A DNA stretch of 12,391 nucleotides, taken from the NCBI GenBank assembly GCA_019310865.1, contig JAFDDL010000051.1:1-12391 (forward strand), written 5' to 3'. Below are positions 1-5,514 of the stretch, piece by piece; positions within the stretch are counted from its first letter, which is position 1, and each line of letters opens with the position of its first letter. Made by a program: the position numbers and the translations under genes. The DNA is from Deltaproteobacteria bacterium (GTDB lineage: Bacteria > Desulfobacterota > Desulfobacteria > Desulfobacterales > JAFDDL01). The notes below the pieces were generated by a model. The model worked only from the letters and a program-made list of their open reading frames with translations. It made no database searches and was not told where the DNA came from.

Positions 1-83
1 CCAAGAAGCTGAAGGTCTATTGCATCATGCAGGAAACGACCATACAGGCATTCATTACCGGGCTGCTTCAGAAAAATTTGTAG
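1..83 (+). CDS. C-terminal fragment of a ribbon-helix-helix (CopG/ParG-like) DNA-binding protein
   Basis: An open frame enters from the left edge (first whole codon at base 3) and ends with TAG at 81-83, giving 26 residues. The peptide begins KKLKVYCIMQETTIQAF and ends GLLQKNL. A basic beta-strand (KLKVYC), a short turn, a Thr-rich helix start (ETTIQAF) and a final amphipathic helix are the pattern of the C-terminal half of small ribbon-helix-helix regulators such as partition or antitoxin proteins. Only the tail is visible, so partner, target and start are unknown. If it is an antitoxin, a toxin gene would be expected outside the window, because no plus-strand gene follows for 600 bases. The family call is inferred from pattern only. 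Confidence 0.5.
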   Translation, partial: KKLKVYCIMQETTIQAFITGLLQKNL

Positions 84-93
84 CGCCCGCAAC

Positions 94-256
94 TTAGGGC
101 TCGCGCAAAAATAACTTCACATTTTATGCGTCGATGCATCCCATCCGGCGGCGTTACGAAAATACAGAATATCCTGATATTCTTTAATTTTCGTGCCTTG
201 CCGGCTGGGCGCCTCAACACCTAAAATTGTGAATTAATTTTTGCGCGAACCCTTAA
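94..256. repeat. 163-bp fold-back (imperfect palindromic) element, MITE-like
   Basis: The left arm from base 94 (TTAGGGCTCGCGCAAAAATA...) and the reverse complement of the right arm ending at 256 (TTAAGGGTTCGCGCAAAAAT...) align along their whole length with few gaps. The symmetry runs into the centre, where GAATATC and ATATTC flank about base 175. The whole stretch could therefore fold into one long imperfect hairpin. It has no coding capacity and begins 10 bases after the stop codon of the upstream gene. A shortened copy with the same ends lies at 5370-5399. A non-autonomous mobile element or a dispersed intergenic palindrome fits best; it may also serve as a two-way transcription barrier between the fragment at 1-83 and the minus-strand gene at 276-407. 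Confidence 0.75.
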
Positions 257-275
257 TGGTTTATTTTTATCCGAC

Positions 276-407
276 TCACCCCAAGAGGCGATAGGCTAAC
301 AGCGCCAATGTCGCAAGACAGATGATGCTGAGAAAGGCTGTTAATGAGAGACCCACTTTCTCTTGACAGGTTTGATCGCATTTTCGAATGAAATTCAATT
401 GAGTCAT
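276..407 (-). CDS. 43-aa single-pass membrane microprotein with CX3C motif
   Basis: ATG at 407-405 reads to TGA at 278-276 and encodes 43 residues. A strong Shine-Dalgarno, AGGAGGG, lies 7 bases before this ATG; an in-frame ATG at 413 is too close to it. The N-terminus (MTQLNFIRKCDQTCQEKVG) holds Cys10 and Cys14 with basic and acidic neighbours. Residues about 19-39 form one hydrophobic helix rich in Leu, Ala and Ile, followed by YRLLG. This predicts a small inner-membrane protein with a short cysteine-bearing, soluble N-terminus. I recognise no family. Residues 8-18 share the pattern RKCx3CxEK[VL] with the 55-aa protein at 12171-12338. Metal binding or a redox/disulfide role is conjecture. 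Confidence 0.6.
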   Translation of the reverse strand: MTQLNFIRKCDQTCQEKVGLSLTAFLSIICLATLALLAYRLLG

Positions 408-561
408 CGTCATCCCTCCTAAGTTCTTTGGGTAACGAGGTTATTGCGAAACATACTGATATTAGATAGTGTCCATCCCGAAATACGGAAACATTTTTAT
501 TCGGATTGGTAATAGATTAAGGCTGTTTTCAGGATTGTAAACCGCGGTAAGATTAAAATAC

Positions 562-589
562 TGGACGTATCGGCGCTTGTGGTGATAAT
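562..589 (+). promoter_or_regulatory. candidate sigma-70 promoter for the aminotransferase operon
   Basis: TGGACG at 562-567 (4 of 6 matches to TTGACA) and GATAAT at 584-589 (5 of 6 matches to TATAAT) are separated by 16 bases in the otherwise empty 408-695 stretch. Transcription from here would give a leader of about 100 bases before the ATG at 696, containing the hairpin/poly-T structure at 639-678. This is consensus matching only. Confidence 0.3.
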
Positions 590-638
590 AAATTCGTTTC
601 TATCCCGTAACTGGTGCCCCAACACAACCTGGATCGGC

Positions 639-678
639 TCATGATGGCGCGGTGAGTGTTCGGCCATGATTTTTTTTT
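639..678 (+). terminator. weak hairpin plus nine T's just upstream of the aminotransferase
   Basis: TCATG (639-643) can pair with CATGA (665-669), with a further GC/GC pairing inside. Nine consecutive T's (670-678) follow directly. This has the layout of an intrinsic terminator on the plus strand but a weak stem. It sits 17 bases before the start codon at 696, so it would act either on read-through from upstream or as a leader attenuator. Confidence 0.3.
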
Positions 679-695
679 AAGAAAGCGAATTTGAT

Positions 696-1838
696 ATGAT
701 GATACAATCCAAACTATCCAATATCGGTTTGACGATATTTTCAGCTATGACAAATCTGGCAAATGAATCCGGGGCCATTAATTTGTCCCAGGGGTTCCCG
801 GATTTTGACGTTCCACCAGAGTTGATTGAACGGGTTGCAGCGCACATGCGCGCCGGTCGCAATCAGTATGCTCCCATGCCGGGCGTTATGGAACTGCGCT
901 GCGCCATTTCAGAAAAAGTTCAGCATCTCTACGGCAAAACGTATGACCCGGAATCGGAGATTACCATGACAGCCGGGGCCACCGAGGCCGTATTTTCTGC
1001 CATTACGGCCTGTGTGCATCCCGGTGATGAGGTGATCATATTTGAACCGGCCTATGATGCCTATTTGCCGGCCATTTTGCTCAGTGGCGGAAAACCGGTT
1101 TACGTGGCGCTGGAATATCCAAAGTACACCATCGATTGGAATCGTGTTCGAGATGCCATCACCGATAAAACCCGGCTTCTGATTTTCAACTCACCGCATA
1201 ACCCAACCGGTGCGGTGCTCAGTACCCAAGACTTGCATACATTGATCGAGCTGATTGCCGATACGCGCGCGCTGATTGTCAGTGATGAGGTTTATGAGCA
1301 TATCATTTTCGATAATATTCGCCATGAAAGCATGAGCCGGTACCCCGAACTGACTGAGCGAAGTTTTGTGATCAGCTCATTCGGCAAGACCTATCACGCC
1401 ACCGGATGGAAGATGGGATACTGCCTGGCGCCGGTCGGGCTGTCCCAAGAGTTTCAAAAAGTGCACCAATACCTGACCTTTGCCTGCAACACACCGATTC
1501 AATATGCCTTTGCCGATATCATGAAAGACGCCTCTCGCTATCTGAATCTGTCCCGGTTTTATCAAGCAAAGCGAGACACGTTTTTAAAGCTCGTGGAAAA
1601 ATCGCGTTTTCGCGCCTTGCCCTGTCGGGGCACTTATTTTCAGATGCTCGATTTTTCGAACATCACCGATGAGGCGGATGTTGATTTTGCAAAACGCTTG
1701 ACCATTGACTATGGTGTGGCTGCTATTCCACCGTCGGTTTTTTATCATCGAAACACGGACCATCAGGTGCTTCGGTTTTGTTTTGCCAAAAAAGATGACA
1801 CCCTCAAGGAGGCTGCAGAGCGATTATGCCGGATTTAA
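696..1838 (+). CDS. ybdL: methionine-type aminotransferase (PLP-dependent, class I/II, YbdL-like)
   Basis: This is a 380-aa cytoplasmic PLP aminotransferase that closely follows E. coli YbdL, which transaminates methionine and some aromatic amino acids. Visible landmarks are the N-terminal INLSQGFPDFD segment (28-38), NQYAPMPGV (57-64), TAGATEAV (92-99), the PHNP motif with Asn169, SDEVYEH with Asp197 and Tyr200, the Schiff-base lysine Lys231 in SSFGKTYHATGWKMGY, and the substrate-carboxylate arginine Arg360 in VLRFCFAKK. The length equals the family norm. The ATGs at 696 and 699 are adjacent; only a weak AAGAAAG ribosome site precedes them. Its 3' end overlaps the amidase gene by 13 bases, implying translational coupling and joint work in methionine/glutamine transamination with keto-amide clearance. 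Substrate preference is inferred from similarity. Confidence 0.9.
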   Translation: MMIQSKLSNIGLTIFSAMTNLANESGAINLSQGFPDFDVPPELIERVAAHMRAGRNQYAPMPGVMELRCAISEKVQHLYGKTYDPESEITMTAGATEAVFSAITACVHPGDEVIIFEPAYDAYLPAILLSGGKPVYVALEYPKYTIDWNRVRDAITDKTRLLIFNSPHNPTGAVLSTQDLHTLIELIADTRALIVSDEVYEHIIFDNIRHESMSRYPELTERSFVISSFGKTYHATGWKMGYCLAPVGLSQEFQKVHQYLTFACNTPIQYAFADIMKDASRYLNLSRFYQAKRDTFLKLVEKSRFRALPCRGTYFQMLDFSNITDEADVDFAKRLTIDYGVAAIPPSVFYHRNTDHQVLRFCFAKKDDTLKEAAERLCRI

Positions 1839-2602
1839 ACGTTACCCTTATTCAAACCGAACTGGTCTGGGAAAATATTTCCGCCAACCTGTCGGCATTT
1901 GATCGATTGATAGATACGGTTCCCCCGGCGTCGGATCTGATTATTCTGCCCGAAATGTTTACCACCGGGTTCAGCATGAAACCGGAGCCCTTGGCCCAGG
2001 AGATGGATGGTTCGAGTGTGCACTGGATTCTTGGAAAGGCCGCCGAGCGAGATTGTGATATGGTCGGCTCTGTCATCATTCGGTCCGAAAACGGCTGCTA
2101 CAATCGACTGCTGTGGGCAAAACCGGACGGCAGTTTGCATACCTATGACAAAAAACACCTGTTCCGGATGGCCGGTGAGGAGAAAGTATACCGGGCCGGT
2201 AGCGAGCTGTTGACCGTTTCGCTGAAGGGGTGGCGCATTCGTCCCTTTATTTGCTATGATCTTCGGTTTCCCATCTGGACCCGTAATATCGACAACCAGT
2301 ATGACGTGGCCCTATTCGTGGCCAACTGGCCCGAACCACGCTCCGCCCATTGGCAAACACTGCTGATGGCAAGGGCCATTGAAAACCAGAGTTATGTGGT
2401 CGGCGTCAACCGGGTGGGAACGGATGGAAACGCGATTGCTTACAGCGGCGACTCTTGCGTGGTGACGCCCTTGGGAGAGCGCCGGCTTCATATGCGTCAC
2501 ATGACCGGTATCCAGACCGTCACCCTTTCAGCGGCGGATTTGAAAAACTACCGCGAGTCCTTTCCCGCCTGGATGGATGCTGATGGGGATATGATTCAGT
2601 GA
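1826..2602 (+). CDS. yafV: omega-amidase, carbon-nitrogen hydrolase family (YafV/NIT2-like)
   Basis: This 258-aa nitrilase-superfamily amidohydrolase has the full Glu-Lys-Cys triad: Glu43 in ILPEMFTTGF, Lys109 in YDKKHLFRM, and nucleophile Cys143 in FICYDLRFP. Further family signatures are VANWP (165-169), ARAIENQ (182-188) and the C-terminal FPAWMDAD. The length and the YDLRFP/NWPEPRS sequences match E. coli YafV, an omega-amidase that hydrolyses alpha-ketoglutaramate and alpha-ketosuccinamate to the keto acid and ammonia. The ATG at 1826 lies inside the aminotransferase 3' end, with AAGGAGG 13 bases upstream and GAG nearer. Pairing with the aminotransferase reproduces the known transaminase/omega-amidase couple, in which the amidase makes glutamine-dependent transamination irreversible. 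The enzyme is expected in the cytoplasm. Confidence 0.9.
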   Translation: MPDLNVTLIQTELVWENISANLSAFDRLIDTVPPASDLIILPEMFTTGFSMKPEPLAQEMDGSSVHWILGKAAERDCDMVGSVIIRSENGCYNRLLWAKPDGSLHTYDKKHLFRMAGEEKVYRAGSELLTVSLKGWRIRPFICYDLRFPIWTRNIDNQYDVALFVANWPEPRSAHWQTLLMARAIENQSYVVGVNRVGTDGNAIAYSGDSCVVTPLGERRLHMRHMTGIQTVTLSAADLKNYRESFPAWMDADGDMIQ

Positions 2603-2612
2603 GGTGCCGACA

Positions 2613-3824
2613 TTGAACCAACAGCCTGCCATATCCACCGCATTGGAAAAGCGGATCAAACGCCGGGTGGTTTCCCGGCCGCAGACGTTCTTTGCCGCAA
2701 CCGCCCCGGGGCTTGAGCCGCTGTGCTTTGCCGAGATCATGGCACTCAACCACTCACCAGCGCAGGCATCGGTCGTACCCGGGGGGGTGGAATTTACCGG
2801 CCGGCTGCATGATTGCTATCGGTTCAATCTGCATCTTCGGACGGCAAACCGCATTTTGATGCGGATCAACGCCTTCCGGGCCGTCAATTTCCCGCAGCTG
2901 GAAAAATGTTTATCAACCATCGCCTGGGAGCTGTACATTCGGCCCGGCGCGCTGCCTGAAATTCATGTGACGGCATCCAAATCGCGATTGCATCATACCG
3001 GTGCAATCGCCCAGCGAGTTTTGGAAAGCATCCCGCTTCGATTGGGGGATACCGGTGTCGCCTCATCCACGCCGGTCCCGAAACTATTCATTCGGGTGGT
3101 TTCAGATCGATTTGTCGTATCCATCGATAGCACCGGGGCGCATTTATACAAGCGAGGCGTGAAAACCCAGGGGCACGCGGCCCCGATCCGCGAGACACTT
3201 GCGGCGGCGGCATTGATCCTTGCCGGACATCAGCCCGGAGCGCTTCTTTTCGATCCCATGTGCGGTTCCGGAACCTTTTCCATTGAGGCCGCCATGATGG
3301 CCGCCGGTGTCCCCCCCGGATGGTATCGATCGTTTGCTTTTATGGACTGGCCGGCATTTCGGCTCGGCAGATGGTTGCACATACGACGAGAGGCGGGTGC
3401 CGATTTTACAATACCTTCCGTACCGACTATCTTTTCCTCCGACATTCGATACGACGCCTGTCGGGAGTTGAAACGGGTACTTTTGGCCCGTGACCTTGCA
3501 GCCCCGGTGGCGGTTTCATGCCGCGATTTTTTTGATTTCACAGCGCCAACCGCCCGCCCATCAAAGAGAAATGAGCAGCAGACCGATTCGACTCCCGGAT
3601 TGGTCGTGATCAATCCGCCCTATGGCATGCGTCTGGGTGCGGCCCGGGAATCTCGTGACCTGTTTACAGAGATTTGCAGCAAACTCCGGCACGATTTCGC
3701 CCGATGGCGATTTGCCATTATTGGCCCTGCCAAATGGGCCCACGGTCGATTGCCCCTGACGTTTAAGCAACACCGGCTCATGCACGGCGGCTTGTCATTG
3801 CGACTGTTTACCGGCCGGGTTTGA
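2613..3824 (+). CDS. THUMP-domain class I SAM-dependent rRNA (guanine-N2) methyltransferase, RlmL N-domain/YpsC-like
   Basis: The protein is about 403 residues. Counting from the GTG at 2604, an N-terminal ferredoxin-like/THUMP region (about 27-175) opens with FFAATAPGLEPLCFAEI and includes VTASKSRLHHTGAIAQRV. A Rossmann methyltransferase domain follows, with SAM motif I at LFDPMCGSGTFSIEAAM (215-231) and the catalytic NPPY at 337-340 (motif IV of N2-guanine methyltransferases). It matches the stand-alone version of the RlmL N-terminal enzyme, which makes m2G in 23S rRNA, as in Bacillus YpsC. The Trm14 tRNA enzyme is a related alternative. I prefer the TTG at 2613, because GAGG at 2601-2604 is 8 bases upstream; the GTG at 2604 has no clear ribosome site. 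The end overlaps the opposite-strand transporter gene by 30 bases. Confidence 0.85.
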   Translation: MNQQPAISTALEKRIKRRVVSRPQTFFAATAPGLEPLCFAEIMALNHSPAQASVVPGGVEFTGRLHDCYRFNLHLRTANRILMRINAFRAVNFPQLEKCLSTIAWELYIRPGALPEIHVTASKSRLHHTGAIAQRVLESIPLRLGDTGVASSTPVPKLFIRVVSDRFVVSIDSTGAHLYKRGVKTQGHAAPIRETLAAAALILAGHQPGALLFDPMCGSGTFSIEAAMMAAGVPPGWYRSFAFMDWPAFRLGRWLHIRREAGADFTIPSVPTIFSSDIRYDACRELKRVLLARDLAAPVAVSCRDFFDFTAPTARPSKRNEQQTDSTPGLVVINPPYGMRLGAARESRDLFTEICSKLRHDFARWRFAIIGPAKWAHGRLPLTFKQHRLMHGGLSLRLFTGRV

Positions 3825-4694
3825 TACGCGAAGTGCCGATTTGAGACGGTATCCGGGCATGTTGGTCATCGCAATGCCGGCCAATGTCGCCGCGCCGCCC
3901 ATCATCAATTTCCATGTCAAAGAATCGCCCCAGAGGACCACTCCGAACACAACCGCCAGGATCGGCGCCAGGAGCGTATAGGGCGTGGTGACGTTTACCG
4001 GATATTTTGTGAGCAGGTGATACATGAGGCCGTGACCGATCAAGGATGCCCCCAGGGCGGAATAGGCCGGATTGAAAAAATCGAGCCAGGTGGCGGATTG
4101 CAGCAAGGTCAGCTGGTTGTCTTCGAGCCACAAGGATAGAAGCAGTTGCGCAGGGACTGCCATGAGGGCGATCCAGCCCTGAAGGCAAAAGACGCCGACC
4201 CCGTGAATTTGCCGCATGATGATGGTGGCAACTGCAAAGCAGAAGGCCGCGCAGGATACCAATAGAAGGCCGGCGATGTTGTTGAAGACAATCGGATCAA
4301 AGCCGATCACTACCACACCGGCAAATGCAATAGCGATCCCGAAAAATTTTCGCCAATCCAGACTTTCCTTCAACAGGATAAGCGCCAGGATGGCGGCGAA
4401 GGGAACACCCAATTGTACGGCGATGGCCACGGAAGAAATATCGCCGGCGGCCGCCAGCCCGGCGAACATGAAGCTGAAGTGAAAAACCCCCAGAACGATA
4501 CCGAGTGAAAACACTTTTTTCATCTGTCCGGGTACCCAGCGCAGAAAGGGGAATGTCAGAACAAGCAGAATCGCAAAGCGCAGGAACGTAAAAAACAGTG
4601 GCTGAAAATATGCAACCCCGGCCTTTCCGGCGATGAAATTATACGCCCAGGCGGTATTGAGGATTATCATGAGGAATAAATCGGACGGGACCAT
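3795..4694 (-). CDS. EamA/DMT-family membrane transporter
   Basis: This is an inner-membrane permease of about 299 residues with roughly ten hydrophobic helices arranged as two EamA repeats. It begins with DLFLMIILNTAWAYNFIAGK, the typical first helix (a W-x-x-N-F pattern), and the first repeat ends near ILALILLKESLDWRKFFGIA, the usual xxxxE helix 4/5 boundary. The second repeat contains YHLLTKYPVNVTTPYTLLAP and FGVVLWGDSLTWK. Members export or exchange small metabolites such as amino acids; the substrate cannot be read from sequence. Possible starts are TTG 4712, ATG 4703 and ATG 4694. Only the last has a well-placed AGGAA (9 bases upstream), so I chose it. The gene runs divergently from the MarR regulator and is separated from it by a palindrome and REP-like repeats. 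Confidence 0.85.
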   Translation of the reverse strand: MVPSDLFLMIILNTAWAYNFIAGKAGVAYFQPLFFTFLRFAILLVLTFPFLRWVPGQMKKVFSLGIVLGVFHFSFMFAGLAAAGDISSVAIAVQLGVPFAAILALILLKESLDWRKFFGIAIAFAGVVVIGFDPIVFNNIAGLLLVSCAAFCFAVATIIMRQIHGVGVFCLQGWIALMAVPAQLLLSLWLEDNQLTLLQSATWLDFFNPAYSALGASLIGHGLMYHLLTKYPVNVTTPYTLLAPILAVVFGVVLWGDSLTWKLMMGGAATLAGIAMTNMPGYRLKSALRVSNPAGKQSQ

Positions 4695-4743
4695 ATTGCG
4701 CATTTCCTGCAATGGGAGTCAGCTACAAAAAACGTACACTCTC

Positions 4744-4757
4744 ACGGGCATGCCCGT
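4744..4757. promoter_or_regulatory. 14-bp perfect palindrome, candidate operator
   Basis: ACGGGCATGCCCGT is a perfect dyad about 50 bases upstream of the transporter ATG at 4694. On the minus strand it directly follows a TTGACC (4764-4759) that resembles a -35 box, so a bound protein would block the promoter. The divergent MarR regulator is the obvious candidate ligand. The -10 region is poor, so promoter assignment is uncertain. Confidence 0.35.
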
Positions 4758-4766
4758 TGGTCAAGC

Positions 4767-4898
4767 AAAAAGGGGGTCGCATCTTAATTATTAATTATTC
4801 AAAAAACAATAAGTAATAATTAAGATGCGACCCCTTTCCCCCTTTGAATAATTAATAATTAAGATGCGCCCCCCAGTTCCCCGACCCCCTTTTCCCCC
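4767..4898. repeat. cluster of three REP/BIME-like repeats (one inverted, two direct)
   Basis: A unit of AT-rich sequence, AAGATGCG and C-runs occurs as copy A (minus orientation, 4767-4800), copy B (4811-4846) and copy C (4846-4898). The 21 bases 4773-4793 are perfectly complementary to 4814-4834. The 23 bases 4778-4800 are perfectly complementary to 4846-4868. Copy C has about 14 extra bases between AAGATGCG and GACCCCC. Short GC/AT palindromic units grouped in mixed orientation between genes resemble REP/BIME sequences spread by REP-associated Y1 transposases; no transposase is present here. The cluster ends where the MarR promoter begins. Confidence 0.8.
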
Positions 4899-4927
4899 TT
4901 GACAGATTCGATAGAAGACGGTATTTG
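4899..4927 (+). promoter_or_regulatory. candidate promoter for the MarR gene at the edge of the REP cluster
   Basis: A perfect TTGACA (4899-4904) directly follows the last C-run of the repeat cluster. TATTTG (4922-4927) lies 17 bases downstream as a weak -10. Transcription would begin near 4934, leaving a leader of about 20 bases with GGAG before the GTG at 4953. The TTG of the -35 box is in frame with the MarR gene and so mimics an upstream start codon. Confidence 0.4.
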
Positions 4928-4952
4928 GTTTGTATACGAATGGAGTGAGCCT

Positions 4953-5372
4953 GTGAAATTGCCGGATTATTTGTCCGAATGCACCATATTTCTTTTGGCC
5001 AAGGCGTATCAGAGGGCGCATGGTGAAATGAAAAAACGCCTGTCCCGTTACGGTCTGACCAGTGTGCAGCATCTGGTGCTGTCAACCCTGTGGCTCGACG
5101 GCGGGTCAACCGCCGTGGCGCTTGGCAAACAGCTTGTTCTGGACAAGGCAACCCTCTCGGGTATTATCGACCGCTTAAGTGAATCCAAGTGGATTTACAA
5201 AAAAAAGGACGAGCAGGACAATCGCGTCTATCGCCTCTATTTAACCGATAAGGCAAGGCAGCTGATGCCGACGCTTGTGGATTTAATGGTGCGCTTTGAT
5301 GCGGATCTGTTGACCGATTTGAACATGGAAGAAAAGGTTATTTTAAAGCGGCTTCTGCGGGATCTGATATAA
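4953..5372 (+). CDS. MarR-family winged-helix transcriptional regulator
   Basis: From GTG 4953 the product has 139 residues, the usual MarR length. An N-terminal dimerisation helix (about 5-30, FLLAKAYQRAHGEMKKRL) is followed by LTSVQHLVLSTLW (35-47), a helix-turn-helix with recognition helix around 64-76 (DKATLSGIIDRLS), a beta-wing at 81-98 containing the family-typical D-N-R (89-91), and a C-terminal dimer helix. The GTG has GGAG 7 bases upstream. A longer reading from TTG 4899 would add 18 residues that do not look like MarR and would place the start in a promoter-like TTGACA. The TAA stop lies inside the small palindrome at 5370-5399. It probably represses the downstream flavoenzyme/hydrolase genes and possibly the divergent transporter. 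The ligand is unknown. Confidence 0.9.
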   Translation: MKLPDYLSECTIFLLAKAYQRAHGEMKKRLSRYGLTSVQHLVLSTLWLDGGSTAVALGKQLVLDKATLSGIIDRLSESKWIYKKKDEQDNRVYRLYLTDKARQLMPTLVDLMVRFDADLLTDLNMEEKVILKRLLRDLI

Positions 5373-5399
5373 GGGCTCGCGCAGGAAAGCGAACCCTAA
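5370..5399. repeat. 30-bp miniature of the 94-256 palindrome, overlapping the MarR stop codon
   Basis: The two arms, 5370-5380 and 5389-5399, are complementary at 9 of 11 positions. AGGGCTCGCGCA at 5372-5383 is identical to 96-107, and GCGAACCCT at 5389-5397 is identical to 245-253, so both ends match the large element in the same order. The first three bases are the TAA stop of the MarR gene. It may be a deletion derivative of the large element or a solo hairpin acting as a 3' structure. Confidence 0.55.
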
Positions 5400-5431
5400 C
5401 GATTGAAGCCCGCTGTTTTTTAACGTTTTGG

Positions 5432-5461
5432 TTCGAATACTAACAAATGGCATGATTCGAA
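5432..5461. promoter_or_regulatory. pair of TTCGAA sites, candidate MarR operator
   Basis: Two self-complementary TTCGAA hexamers occur at 5432-5437 and 5456-5461, 24 bases apart, in the 142-base gap between the MarR gene and the flavoenzyme gene. Repeated dyads in this position are compatible with autoregulated MarR control. No clear -35/-10 pair was found nearby, so the call rests on spacing and symmetry alone. Confidence 0.25.
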
Positions 5462-5514
5462 AAGCACCCTATTACCAAGGGGTCGCGTTTCCGCATGAGC
5501 CCTGAGGAGGAAGT

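Noticed and set aside
3808..4188. 126-aa minus-strand frame inside the transporter gene
   Set aside because: It is an out-of-frame shadow of the transporter, with a composition (Pro/Arg/His-rich) unlike a folded protein.
4767..4898. Possible CRISPR array, because similar units recur
   Set aside because: There are only three copies, in mixed orientation, with no regular spacers and no cas genes.
5448..5466. Possible sigma-54 site, TGGCAT followed by AAAAGC, upstream of the flavoenzyme
   Set aside because: The GG-to-GC spacing is 13 bases instead of 10 and the TTGC element is missing.
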